This document shows, piece after piece, positions 47,988 to 57,053 of a stretch of DNA of 64,000 nt; position 1 is the first letter of the stretch, and each line of letters starts with the position of its first letter. The notes beneath the pieces are model-generated. The model did no database searches, was not told the DNA's origin, and saw only the letters and a program-made list of their open reading frames with translations. The translations under genes were made by a program, and so were the position numbers. Source of the stretch: Staphylococcus argensis (GTDB lineage Bacteria; Bacillota; Bacilli; Staphylococcales; Staphylococcaceae); assembly GCF_002902305.1 (NCBI RefSeq), contig NZ_PPPX01000001.1, positions 468,728 through 532,727 of the forward strand, given 5' to 3'.

Positions 47988-50900
47988 CTATTTTTGATAC
48001 GTATTGACATCAAAGTATTTACCAGTTTGTTTAATTTGATCGTAGAATGACTTAATACGGATAGCATTTTGTTTCGCCCATCCAATATCAGTGGCATATT
48101 GATGCGTACCTGGGTTAGCAGGGTTCCAACGCATTTTATACAACGTATTCTGACCCTCGTGAATGTAACGGCCAGCGATGAAGTGTGCACCGCCAACAAT
48201 CGCTTTCTTCACAGTATCCCAACCTGCTTGTTTCGCATAATTGAAACCACCGCGAACAGCATCACTGTCTACTGCGCCAATACCAAACATGTTGTAATAC
48301 TTCTTACCAGTAGTAACGACTTTATTATTGACGACGTTACCACCATTTGCGAGCGTTGAAGTACCGTTGCCTGTTTCAAGTAGGGCATGTGAAATAAGAT
48401 AAATTTCATTGATATTGTACATCTTCGCAGCTTCACTGAATGCTTCACCTTGGCCTTCAAGAATCCCTTTACCAGCAAGTAATTTGTTGAGTGAAGCAAC
48501 AGATAGATTCTGAGCCATATCGAGTCTTAAGAACTGGTATTTCTGAGTTGCGTCTTTAGCGAGTTTATCAGAATCCATCGCTGCCTTGATTTCAGCAAGT
48601 GAAGCGTTCGTCCATTTACCAGGAACGTGTTGTACTTGTGGACGGTAAGCTAAGTTGTATTGCAATTTCGCAGCTTGATCGAGTGTCATGTTAGAGCGGT
48701 AGTAGTTCACTAAAGCTTTGCTCAAATCAGACGCCTTAATCCACACGAGTTTACCGTTTGAAAGCTTACCATGATACCATGTTACACCGTTTACTGTTTG
48801 TTGTTCGATGACTTTAAAGATACTTGCATAAGCGCCAGTGAGTGCTGTGCCGTTCTTCGCAGTAGGTGAGCTATAGTATAGGCCATTTTTGTTCGTTACG
48901 ACAAACTCATATGAGAATGGCGTTGCCTTACTTGCAGCGGCCTCTTTCGTAACCGCTTTTCCACTTTGCGCAGTTGCTTTTACAGGCGTTAAATCTTTGC
49001 TATTAATCCAACCTGTCTTATTGTTTGTCGTACCGTAAAGGTAAGCGTTATTATCCACTTTAATTGATTTCGATACGTTAAAGACACTGTTGTGTGCTTG
49101 TTTCAAGTTATCCAACAACTGTTTATTCGTACCCCAAGGGATAGAGTAAAGACCTTGAGTTGATGGTTTGATCGTATATTGACCTTTCGCTGCAGTTGGT
49201 TTGCTTAAGTTTTTCAATTGAATATCTTTCGCATTGAGCCAACCGATTGGTGTATTTTGACGTTCATTTTGTAACAAGACATACGTTTCGTTGCCTTGAG
49301 TGCGTTGTTTTGTAATAGTAAAAGTTTTGCCGCCATAAACGTTTGCTTTTTTACCAGCTGGGTCAAAGACAGTTGCGCGAATACCTGAGTTATTCGTCTT
49401 AACTTGACCAATCTTACTTACAGCTGTAGTAACATTCTTAGGTGTTGTGTCTTTGTAAGCCACATCGCTTGTTAACATCCAACCGATATTCGTATTTTTA
49501 TCAGTTAAAAGGTAGAACGATTTCTGACCTAAAGTTGCTTTCTTCGTTAACTGATACGTCTTGCCGTTAAGATATGACTTCTGAACACCGCTTTGATCGT
49601 AAACGGTTGTGTAAAGGCCATGATTAGATTTAGCTACTGTACCTTGCGCGTTCGTTAATGGTGTAACGACGAGCTTCGCTGACGCAGCAGGTGCTTTCGG
49701 CTTCGGTTGCGCTGGTTTAGGCTGTGCTGTACTTGTTAAGTGTGAAGCACTAATCCAACCAGAAAGTTTGTTTACTGTACCGTAAATATAAGGTGTTGAA
49801 CCAATCACTTGTTGTTTCGTAGCTTTAAATGATTGGAGTCCTTTACCAGATACTGTACCTGCTTTTTGAGCTGACGTACCCCAAGGAACGAGGTAAAGTG
49901 TTTCGCCAGACTTCACTTTATATGTTTGGTTGACTGATTTCGTTGCGCCTGCTTTGTTGTAGTTCACATCGTTCTGATGTACCCAACCGATTAAATTGCC
50001 TTTGTTGTAATCAGAAACGAGATAGAATTTTTCTGAACCAAGTGAAGCGGCCTTAGTCACTTTCAATGTTTGGTTCGTTTGTGTCGCTTTTTTACCTTTT
50101 TGGTCATAAACCGTAGTATATAAGCCTTTATTAGAACTATTGATACGTGCCACACCACTGTTAGCGTTTACTGACAGTGTACCTTGTTTACCTGTTGAAG
50201 TAGATGGTTTAGGTTGACTTGGTGCAGGTTTAGACGGTTGTGTCGTTGTACCAGAGCTTGCAGTTCCCCAAGGTGCGACTTTGTTCGTTTTAATTAAATA
50301 TTTTTCATAAATTAAATCATAAAGCTCATCATACGAATAGTTGTGCATTGCAAGATAACCATGTGGATCGACGTGATCCGTGCCACCTAAGTAGTTACTT
50401 ACAGAACGGTGTGTCCACACTGTACCTTGACCATCATATTCAGCGCTGTCTGGTTTCAAACCATAGTAGAGTAGGTTCGTTGCTGCATAATCCGCATAGT
50501 TGTTGATTGAACGTGCGAACGAATCATAGTCATGTGTGTGAACGAGCTCAACATGGATAAAACGTTGGTTGGCAACAGGACCTGCACCCCATGCGCCATA
50601 GTCAGTATTGGCTGTTTCGATAATACGGTTACCATCGACATAAGCATGTACGAACGCAAGACTATAGTTATTCTTCATGAAGTTCACTTCGCCATCAATT
50701 GTAGAAGAATCGTTCGCTGTATCATGCATCACGATACCTTCAGGTTTACCATAACGATAGTTGAATTGTGGCAAATAACTCGCGATACTTTGCTCGTAAG
50801 TTGGCACTTTATAGTTCTTACTACGAATGTAATTGTTGATTGAAGAATTCACTTTAGGTGCATACTTCGGCAATTTCAACTTCGGTGCTTTAGAAGCTGC

Positions 50901-52406
50901 TCTGAATGTCGATGTATTAGATGGAACATCAACATCGTCATCTGCTGCTACATATTTTGCTTGAACTTCTTCAAAATGACGTTCCACTTCATCTTGTTTA
51001 TTAGGCGAAGCAGTTACTTGAGCCGCTGTTAAAGTATGATGTTCGTGCGCTTTATCTGTTGGTGTTGCATCAGCAAGATTACTTTCGTCTTCATCGGATG
51101 GCGTTGTTGTTTCAGAAACCTCATCTTCCACAAATTTGTCATGATCTGCTTGATAATGACCTTCGACTACGCCTTGTTTATCAGGTGCAGCAGTGATTTG
51201 AACTGGTGTTAACGTACGTTGAACATGCGCCGCATCAGTTGGTGTAGCATGTGTAAGGCCTTCATTAGCTTTAGCTACATCTGAGTCGTCGTCTGATGTG
51301 GATGCACTTTGAGTAGCACCTTCTGAGTCTGTTGATTTCGCATCATTGCTTTGAGCCGCTTTAGCAGTTGTTTCTTGACCATGTTTGTCAGATTGTGCTG
51401 CATCTGCGTCTTCAGTTGAAGTTACGTGTAAATCAGTGTCCACCTCTGTACTGTTAGCATCTACGTCTTGGATAGATGGGTTATGTTCATCATTTTGTGT
51501 AGTTGAATTGTCTACTTTATCAACAATATTGTGATTATTATCTTCAACTTTATGAGTTGTTGAAGCTTGAGCTTCATTATCTAAATCATGTTGGCTCGCT
51601 GAGTGGCTTACATTCTCGTGATTTTTGTCGTCCTGGCCTGTAGTGTCTTCGTTAGCATCTTTTTCAGTAGTCAAAGCTGTGTCGTCTGTCGTCGCTGTTG
51701 TCTCTTGTTCTGTAGATTGTGCATCTTCGTTTTGAGCATCCGTAACAGGTTGAGCTACATCTTCATTATCAAGAGTAGTTACAGGCGTTTCAGTAGCTTC
51801 GTCTTGTGCGACGTCAGTTGAAGTTGTCGCATCTTCTGATACTGTTTCGTTTTTAGAAAAGTCTTGATCCGTGTCTGCAGTGTCATCATCATTCTGAGAT
51901 GAATCCGTAGACGCTACGACACCATCTTGTGTGTTAGCTTCAGTATCTTGCGCACTCACATCATCACTTTGAGCGTCTGTTGCGCTATTTTCTACATTTG
52001 ACGTTTCAATTTGTCCATCTTGAGAAGCCTGTGCTTCTTGTTGAACGTCAGTCTCTTGTGACGTTTCGTCTGTACTTTCGTCTTGCGCTTCAGTTTCATT
52101 ATCTGCAGCATTATTAAGCGAATCTAATTGAGCGTCGTATGATTCTGTATCTGCTGTTTCAGGCGCTTTCACAATAGAAGGATCTTGATAAACTTGTGTC
52201 CCTGAAATATTTGTCGTCGGGTTGCTAATTTCATCTTTAATTTCTTTTGATTGATCTAATGCGTGCTGATCGTCAAGAACGTTAGAATTTGAAGTTTGAT
52301 CTTGTGTTTTTTCAGCCGCATGAGCATGATGTGTAGTCAAAGCTGTACCTGCTAACGTTAACGCGATAATTGAAGGCACTTTGAATTTAAACTTTAAATT
52401 AGCCAT
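47988..52406 (-). CDS. atl: Bifunctional autolysin Atl (amidase / endo-beta-N-acetylglucosaminidase)
   Basis: A 1472-residue secreted precursor that separates daughter cells. Order: signal peptide 1-30 (THHAHA then A); a long acidic Ser/Thr/Asp/Glu/Gln-rich propeptide to about 500, ending in two 60-residue-period repeats with ATPTDxAH and PxKQxxVExH (about 383-433 and 443-493); amidase domain about 520-735 with zinc His561 (GIVMHDTAND); six GW modules about 745-1195 that bind lipoteichoic acid; glucosaminidase about 1215-1472 with catalytic Glu1344 (HALLETGNG). S. aureus Atl is 1256 residues, so the propeptide is clearly longer here. AAAGGAG lies 7 bases before the ATG. Confidence 0.96.
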   Translation of the reverse strand: MANLKFKFKVPSIIALTLAGTALTTHHAHAAEKTQDQTSNSNVLDDQHALDQSKEIKDEISNPTTNISGTQVYQDPSIVKAPETADTESYDAQLDSLNNAADNETEAQDESTDETSQETDVQQEAQASQDGQIETSNVENSATDAQSDDVSAQDTEANTQDGVVASTDSSQNDDDTADTDQDFSKNETVSEDATTSTDVAQDEATETPVTTLDNEDVAQPVTDAQNEDAQSTEQETTATTDDTALTTEKDANEDTTGQDDKNHENVSHSASQHDLDNEAQASTTHKVEDNNHNIVDKVDNSTTQNDEHNPSIQDVDANSTEVDTDLHVTSTEDADAAQSDKHGQETTAKAAQSNDAKSTDSEGATQSASTSDDDSDVAKANEGLTHATPTDAAHVQRTLTPVQITAAPDKQGVVEGHYQADHDKFVEDEVSETTTPSDEDESNLADATPTDKAHEHHTLTAAQVTASPNKQDEVERHFEEVQAKYVAADDDVDVPSNTSTFRAASKAPKLKLPKYAPKVNSSINNYIRSKNYKVPTYEQSIASYLPQFNYRYGKPEGIVMHDTANDSSTIDGEVNFMKNNYSLAFVHAYVDGNRIIETANTDYGAWGAGPVANQRFIHVELVHTHDYDSFARSINNYADYAATNLLYYGLKPDSAEYDGQGTVWTHRSVSNYLGGTDHVDPHGYLAMHNYSYDELYDLIYEKYLIKTNKVAPWGTASSGTTTQPSKPAPSQPKPSTSTGKQGTLSVNANSGVARINSSNKGLYTTVYDQKGKKATQTNQTLKVTKAASLGSEKFYLVSDYNKGNLIGWVHQNDVNYNKAGATKSVNQTYKVKSGETLYLVPWGTSAQKAGTVSGKGLQSFKATKQQVIGSTPYIYGTVNKLSGWISASHLTSTAQPKPAQPKPKAPAASAKLVVTPLTNAQGTVAKSNHGLYTTVYDQSGVQKSYLNGKTYQLTKKATLGQKSFYLLTDKNTNIGWMLTSDVAYKDTTPKNVTTAVSKIGQVKTNNSGIRATVFDPAGKKANVYGGKTFTITKQRTQGNETYVLLQNERQNTPIGWLNAKDIQLKNLSKPTAAKGQYTIKPSTQGLYSIPWGTNKQLLDNLKQAHNSVFNVSKSIKVDNNAYLYGTTNNKTGWINSKDLTPVKATAQSGKAVTKEAAASKATPFSYEFVVTNKNGLYYSSPTAKNGTALTGAYASIFKVIEQQTVNGVTWYHGKLSNGKLVWIKASDLSKALVNYYRSNMTLDQAAKLQYNLAYRPQVQHVPGKWTNASLAEIKAAMDSDKLAKDATQKYQFLRLDMAQNLSVASLNKLLAGKGILEGQGEAFSEAAKMYNINEIYLISHALLETGNGTSTLANGGNVVNNKVVTTGKKYYNMFGIGAVDSDAVRGGFNYAKQAGWDTVKKAIVGGAHFIAGRYIHEGQNTLYKMRWNPANPGTHQYATDIGWAKQNAIRIKSFYDQIKQTGKYFDVNTYQK

Positions 52407-52507
52407 ATAACTACTCCTTTATGTATACAAAATTTAAATACATTATAATACGGAGTATGTGTAAAATCTTGAATTTCACTGGATTGTAATATAAAAGTAA
52501 TCTTAAA

Positions 52508-52556
52508 AAGCGTAGTTGACACATAATTTGATTGAATTACGCGTGCCTACGCTTAA
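52508..52556 (-). terminator. Terminator of the GNAT gene upstream of atl
   Basis: AAGCGTAG and CTACGCTT arms (extending into TTTAAGCG...) followed by a T-run on the minus strand; it separates the acetyltransferase gene from the atl promoter. Confidence 0.7.
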
Positions 52557-52613
52557 AATATCAGATATATTATATTTTCATTACAACTTTAAGACAAAGT
52601 GTATAATCATTAT

Positions 52614-53036
52614 TTAAATCTGCTTTGTCATACGTATATGCTCAATATTTTCTTCTAAAAATACTTCTCCCTCTGCCTCATAACCTAAAGAAAGATAGAA
52701 ATGTTCAGCTTGGCATTGTGCGTTGAGAACTAATGCTGAGTAACCTTCTTTCTGCGCAACTTCCTCTACAAACTGCATCAGCTGTCTGCCATTACCGCCT
52801 TGTCTATAGGATGATTTAATCGCCACACGCTCAACTTTAGCTACATCTTCATAAGGTCGAAAGCGCGCAACTGCGAAAGGTTCCCTGTTCTCGGCATATC
52901 CCATGATATGTGTCGCGACCTCTTCGTATGAATCGAGTTCATTTTCGATCGGTACACCTTGCTCGTGTACAAATACTTCTCTTCTTATTGAAAATGCATC
53001 CGATAATTCTTCTTTATTCGTTACTTTTTTAAACAT
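52614..53036 (-). CDS. GNAT family N-acetyltransferase (ElaA/YjcF-like)
   Basis: A 140-residue acetyltransferase. The N-terminal AFSIRREVFVHEQGVP is the ElaA/YjcF mark; the acetyl-CoA loop is SSYRQGGNGRQLMQ (about 74-87), close to the usual R-x-x-G-x-G pattern, followed by HFYLSLGYEAEGE. Substrate unknown. GGTGGGAG precedes the ATG at about 5 bases. It is upstream of atl on the same strand but has its own terminator. Confidence 0.9.
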   Translation of the reverse strand: MFKKVTNKEELSDAFSIRREVFVHEQGVPIENELDSYEEVATHIMGYAENREPFAVARFRPYEDVAKVERVAIKSSYRQGGNGRQLMQFVEEVAQKEGYSALVLNAQCQAEHFYLSLGYEAEGEVFLEENIEHIRMTKQI

Positions 53037-53119
53037 CTATCTCCCACCTCGAAGTTTTAAAAGCAATTATATCTTACTCCGTCTAAAATTTCACATCAGA
53101 GTGTTTGGAAGATGACATT

Positions 53120-53140
53120 TGTCACATTGAAGTAGTGACA
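53120..53140. promoter_or_regulatory. Inverted repeat TGTCAC-N9-GTGACA upstream of the ABC/two-component operon
   Basis: Perfect 6-base arms (53120-53125, 53135-53140) with centre-to-centre spacing of 15 bases, about 20 bases upstream of a TTGACG -35-like box (53161). This is a plausible binding site for the response regulator coded at the operon end. Confidence 0.45.
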
Positions 53141-53207
53141 GACGCTACTACTGTGTTCATTTGACGATTTGTAACATAGGGTTAAGACAACTTGAGGAGG
53201 GAAACGC

Positions 53208-53816
53208 ATGATTGAAATCAAACATTTGGAAAAAGGCTTTCAGAAGAAACAAGTGCTAAAAGACGTGAACTTTAACATACCTAGCGGGGAATGTACTGCG
53301 CTCATAGGTAAAAATGGAGCAGGAAAATCGACGTTAATTAATATTTTGATAGGGGAGTTGAAACAGAGTAAAGGTGATATTCAAGATCCTCAGCGATTAC
53401 TAGCTAAAGATCATTTAGGAATACTGTTTCAAACCTCTCAGTTTCCAAAAGTGATAAAGGTGAAAGAGTTATATCATCTTTATGCAAAAATAGTTAAAAA
53501 TCCAATCTCTTTAAAACAATTTCAAGACGTAACTCATTTTACAGAACAACAACTTAATCAATTTGCAAATCGCTTGTCAGGAGGCCAACAACGCATATTA
53601 GCTTTCGCACTTGCTATCGTTGGTCGGCCTCAATTACTTATTATGGATGAGCCTACGAGTGCGATGGATGTTGAAATGCGCAGTCATTTTTGGAAGATTA
53701 TTACGCAATTTAAACAACAAGGGACTACGATATTTTACACTTCACATTATATCGAAGAGGTTGAGCGAATGGCTGACCGTATCGTCGTCTTAGATGAAGG
53801 GAGTATTACTACGTAA
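53208..53816 (+). CDS. ABC transporter ATP-binding protein (truncated by in-frame stop)
   Basis: Codes the complete ATPase core: Walker A GKNGAGKST (34-42), Q-loop FQTSQFP, signature LSGGQQR (near 125), Walker B LLIMDEPTSAMD (near 146) and H-loop YTSHY. The frame ends with TAA at codon 203, but reading on in the same frame gives 85 more codons that look like the usual C-terminal domain of this exporter family and end in a 4-base overlap with the permease start. The gene is thus probably a recent nonsense mutant of a 288-residue protein; the core might still work. GAGGAGG lies 8 bases before the ATG. Gene order matches the YvfRSTU type (ATPase, permease, kinase, regulator). Confidence 0.85.
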   Translation: MIEIKHLEKGFQKKQVLKDVNFNIPSGECTALIGKNGAGKSTLINILIGELKQSKGDIQDPQRLLAKDHLGILFQTSQFPKVIKVKELYHLYAKIVKNPISLKQFQDVTHFTEQQLNQFANRLSGGQQRILAFALAIVGRPQLLIMDEPTSAMDVEMRSHFWKIITQFKQQGTTIFYTSHYIEEVERMADRIVVLDEGSITT

Positions 53817-54074
53817 ACGACACCTCAAACCTTGAAACAAACACAGCGTTATTCTGTAATATCTGTAACTAAAGACTATGAAGACCAACTATCCCAATTA
53901 CAATATGTGGAAAGTATAAAAAAAGATAAATTATTAAGATTTACTACCACAAATGTTGCAACCACACTCAAAGAGCTTGCAGGTTACGGCGTAGATTTTA
54001 ATGATATAGAAATAACTAAATCATCATTATTAGAGACTATATTTAATGATTATAAGGAAGGTGAACATGCGTGA
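53817..54074 (+). pseudogene. C-terminal remnant of the ABC ATPase gene after the in-frame stop
   Basis: The segment stays open in the same frame as the ATPase from 53817 to the stop at 54072-54074. Its product would contain RYSVISVTKDYEDQLSQL and FNDIEITKSSLLETIFNDY, typical of the C-terminal domain of DrrA/YvfR-like ATPases (..ptLEdvFl.lTg type ending). A TTG at 53832 has no ribosome site, so independent translation is unlikely. Its stop overlaps the permease GTG (GTGA), as expected of an originally coupled gene. Confidence 0.75.
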
Positions 54075-54805
54075 TACTGACGTATTTAGGTGTAGAAATT
54101 AAAATGTTATTTCGAAAGAAAGTATATTTAGCATTATCAATATTGTTACCATTAGTCTTCTATTTACTATTTACTGCAATTATTGATATTCCCACAGCCC
54201 AACAGAACACATTCTACAAAGAATATATGTACAGTATGGTGACTTTCAGTTTAACGAGTTTCTGTTTAATGAGCTTTCCGTTGGATTTAATAGAGGAGCA
54301 ACAAATAGGTTGGCAGAAACAGTTACTTAATACGCGTATGAGTTATTTTACTTACTACATGACGAAAGTATTGAAGACGATGATTCAATTTGCTTTATCG
54401 ATAATTGTGATCTTTATCGTGGCTGCTACTGTACGTGATGTATCAATGGCCATGAATGAGTGGGTAATTTCAGGTCTGACACTGTGGATCTGTGCTAGCC
54501 TGTTCTTATCCATTGGCGTACTTATTGCACAAGTCAATGATTTACAGAAAGCGAGTAGCCTAGGAAATATTCTATACATCGTCCTAGCGATGGTAGGTGG
54601 CTTGTGGTTCCCAGTGAGTCAATTTCCAGAGTGGTTAAAAGTGATCGCTTATAAATCTCCAACTTATCACATGAAACAAATCGCTTTAGATATCGGCAAA
54701 GGGGAGCATTTTAACTGGCAGTCTATGCTAGTATTAATAACATATAGTATCATTTTTGTAGTGATAGCTTTACTGTTGAAAAGAAAACGAGGTGCATCAC
54801 AGTGA
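54071..54805 (+). CDS. ABC-2 type transporter permease
   Basis: A 244-residue permease with six hydrophobic segments (about 17-36, 50-70, 95-120, 130-155, 160-182, 220-238) and the ABC-2 signature region GGLWFPVSQFPEWLK near 176-190. It would export a lipid, peptide or drug together with the ATPase. GTG 54071 overlaps the ATPase remnant stop and has AAGGTG seven bases upstream. Its stop overlaps the histidine kinase GTG by 4 bases. Confidence 0.87.
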   Translation: MILTYLGVEIKMLFRKKVYLALSILLPLVFYLLFTAIIDIPTAQQNTFYKEYMYSMVTFSLTSFCLMSFPLDLIEEQQIGWQKQLLNTRMSYFTYYMTKVLKTMIQFALSIIVIFIVAATVRDVSMAMNEWVISGLTLWICASLFLSIGVLIAQVNDLQKASSLGNILYIVLAMVGGLWFPVSQFPEWLKVIAYKSPTYHMKQIALDIGKGEHFNWQSMLVLITYSIIFVVIALLLKRKRGASQ

Positions 54806-55890
54806 GAAAAAAGTTGAATATCAGCTTAATTCACTTATCTTCATTAATATATTTACTTATGCTCGTTATTGGATTATTCATGCATCCTCGAGGACCGATG
54901 TGGTTAAATATTATCTTAGTTATAATGTTCGGTCTCGTTTATTCATTAATGATTGTATGTAATCCTATATTGAATACGTATGTGTTGTACAGTTGTTTTC
55001 TTATTTATTGTATATTGACTATTAGCTTTGTATATAGCATGACACCCGAAGTATCGTTGTTTTTCTTTTACAGTGCTTTCTTTATTCCATTTATAGTACA
55101 GGAAAGATTTCAGAAGTGGTTTATTCTTACGATGTTGTTAGCGATGAGCGGTTGTTTGACGGTTACTTTAATCTTTTATAACTTCTCACATTTTTTTACA
55201 CTTATTTTATTTTACGCAGTTATCGTCATGATATTAATAGGTAATAAGCGAATGGTTAAAAATCGCAAGTTGAAACAAGAACTTGATGAGAAGAACCGTC
55301 ATATAAATGTGCTCATTGCAGAACAAGAACGCAATCGCATTGGTCAGGATCTTCATGACACGTTAGGCCATGTCTTTGCAAGTCTGAGCTTAAAATCTGA
55401 ACTCGCTATGAAGTTGATAGATCAAGATACAGACAAAGCAAAGAAAGAGATGGAGACAGTTAATCAACTTTCTAAAGAAGCGCTCCATAAAGTTAGAAAT
55501 ATTATCAATGATTTAAAGGTCCAATCCTTTGAAGAAGAAGTACAAGGAATGGAAGCTTTATTAGAGAATGCGAATTTTGAATTTCATTTTACCCATAAGG
55601 AGAAAGCGCGTGTACTCAGTCCCTCTAAACAATCTATCTTAGCCATGATCTTGAGAGAAGCGTTGAATAATGTGATTAAGCACTCCGGAGCGACGAAAGT
55701 ATGCTGTAGTCTGGAAGAAGATCAAGAGACGATTACATTAACAGTGCATGACAACGGACGTGGTCTAGAAAGTAACACTAACTTATACAGTATTGAACAG
55801 CGTGTGACTAGAGTGAATGGTGCACTTAAAGTGACGAATGACAAGGGTCTGAAAGTACAAATTACAGTTCCGAGAGGTGATCAACTTTGA
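54802..55890 (+). CDS. Sensor histidine kinase (HisKA_3 type, DesK/YvfT-like)
   Basis: A 362-residue kinase with five to six membrane segments in residues 10-147, no extracellular domain to speak of, then a short coiled coil and the HisKA_3 dimerisation box ERNRIGQDLHDTLGH with phospho-acceptor His185. The ATPase lobe has NVIKHSGA (N box, about 293-300) and VHDNGRGL (G box, about 316-323). Membrane-embedded sensors of this type often respond to lipid state or membrane-active compounds. GTG 54802 overlaps the permease stop. Confidence 0.9.
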   Translation: MRKKLNISLIHLSSLIYLLMLVIGLFMHPRGPMWLNIILVIMFGLVYSLMIVCNPILNTYVLYSCFLIYCILTISFVYSMTPEVSLFFFYSAFFIPFIVQERFQKWFILTMLLAMSGCLTVTLIFYNFSHFFTLILFYAVIVMILIGNKRMVKNRKLKQELDEKNRHINVLIAEQERNRIGQDLHDTLGHVFASLSLKSELAMKLIDQDTDKAKKEMETVNQLSKEALHKVRNIINDLKVQSFEEEVQGMEALLENANFEFHFTHKEKARVLSPSKQSILAMILREALNNVIKHSGATKVCCSLEEDQETITLTVHDNGRGLESNTNLYSIEQRVTRVNGALKVTNDKGLKVQITVPRGDQL

Positions 55891-56480
55891 TACGAATCAC
55901 AATAGCTGAGGATCAGACGATGTTACGCCAAGCGATGGTACAACTCATTGAAATGCATGATGATATTTCTGTAGTAGGAGAAGCGGGCGATGGCGCACAA
56001 GCTTTCCAACAAATTGAAGCGTATTCACCAGATATCGCGATATTAGACGTTGAAATGCCTCAACTTTCCGGGTTAGATGTGCTTGCCCGAGTAAGAGCGC
56101 AAGACATGCCGACGAAGATTATTATCGTTACTACATTTAAACGTCCTGGATACTTCGAAAGCGCAGTAGCGAACGATGTCGATGCCTATGTACTGAAAGA
56201 ACGTTCTGTAGATGAATTAGTGGAGACGATGTATAAAGTGATGAGAGGTGAGAAAGAATATAGTACCTCGCTCATGACTTCAGTGTTTAAAGAAAGAAAT
56301 CCATTAACGGCTAAAGAGCAACTTGTGCTGAAAGAAATTGGGAAAGGACATTCAAGTAAAGACATTGCGAAAGCACTTTATTTATCGAACGGAACGGTCC
56401 GCAATTACACTTCTACGCTTATCGAAAAATTAGAAGTAGACAACCGTTTCGAAGCTTGTAAGAAAGCTGTAGAGAAGTGA
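55887..56480 (+). CDS. Response regulator, NarL/LuxR type (YvfU/DesR-like)
   Basis: A 197-residue regulator with receiver domain (Asp8-9 pair AEDQ, phospho-acceptor Asp54 in ILDVEMP, Lys104-type VLKE) and a C-terminal LuxR HTH (about 135-195) with GHSSKDIAKALYLSNGTVRN. TTG 55887 overlaps the kinase stop (TTGA) with AGAGGTG 7 bases upstream. It probably controls its own operon through the TGTCAC/GTGACA site at 53120. Confidence 0.91.
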   Translation: MIRITIAEDQTMLRQAMVQLIEMHDDISVVGEAGDGAQAFQQIEAYSPDIAILDVEMPQLSGLDVLARVRAQDMPTKIIIVTTFKRPGYFESAVANDVDAYVLKERSVDELVETMYKVMRGEKEYSTSLMTSVFKERNPLTAKEQLVLKEIGKGHSSKDIAKALYLSNGTVRNYTSTLIEKLEVDNRFEACKKAVEK

Positions 56481-56515
56481 TGGATTTAAGGCTAGATTTG
56501 AGAAATATTGGAGCA

Positions 56516-56553
56516 TGAAAAAAGCGTTGTTCGCGGAGGAACAACGCCTTTTC
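56516..56553. terminator. Bidirectional terminator between response regulator and DUF2538 genes
   Basis: GCGTTGTTC and GAACAACGC arms with flanking A- and T-runs (AAAAAA before, CTTTTC after), between convergent genes. Confidence 0.85.
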
Positions 56554-56561
56554 TTCATCTC

Positions 56562-57032
56562 TTATTGGGCTTCTTGACGTACGATGGCAGTATATTGCCA
56601 GAAGATGCGCATCTGAGCAATATTCCAGTTATTCATACCCATCGTAAAGCCAGATGGTGTAAAGATATTGACATTCGTTACTTCAAGTGCGGCTGCGATT
56701 AAATATTGGATTGGCACACTGATCGACTGCATCGTTTCAGTGACACCATTTTCATCATAAACCCATGAGAAAGGAAGTTCAGATTCGAATACATCTACTT
56801 TGTCGAAGATTTCAGGTAATGCCACTATATAACATGCACCGTCGACTACAGGATTCGTTTCACTGTCTTTATAGTAAATACGCAACGCTTCGTAATTCTC
56901 ACGATGTTCATGGTTCACATAGAAGAGCTGGCCTCTAAATAGTGCCATATCTTTACTATGAATCATCTGCTGTTCTAATATGTTGAACATGCCGTTAATG
57001 TGCGAGAGTTTCTCATATGTTTTGCGTGACAT
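56562..57032 (-). CDS. DUF2538 family protein
   Basis: A 156-residue protein of the staphylococcal DUF2538 family, with no signal peptide or membrane span. Conserved-looking stretches are FRGQLFYVNHEHRENYEAL and VDGACYIVALPEIFD. Function unknown. ATG 57032 follows AAAGGAG by 8 bases; the upstream GTG codon lies in that site. It lies 21 bases after lcpB and probably shares its transcript, as it does beside lcpB in S. aureus. Confidence 0.87.
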   Translation of the reverse strand: MSRKTYEKLSHINGMFNILEQQMIHSKDMALFRGQLFYVNHEHRENYEALRIYYKDSETNPVVDGACYIVALPEIFDKVDVFESELPFSWVYDENGVTETMQSISVPIQYLIAAALEVTNVNIFTPSGFTMGMNNWNIAQMRIFWQYTAIVRQEAQ

Positions 57033-57053
57033 CGCGCACACTCCTTTCAGAAA

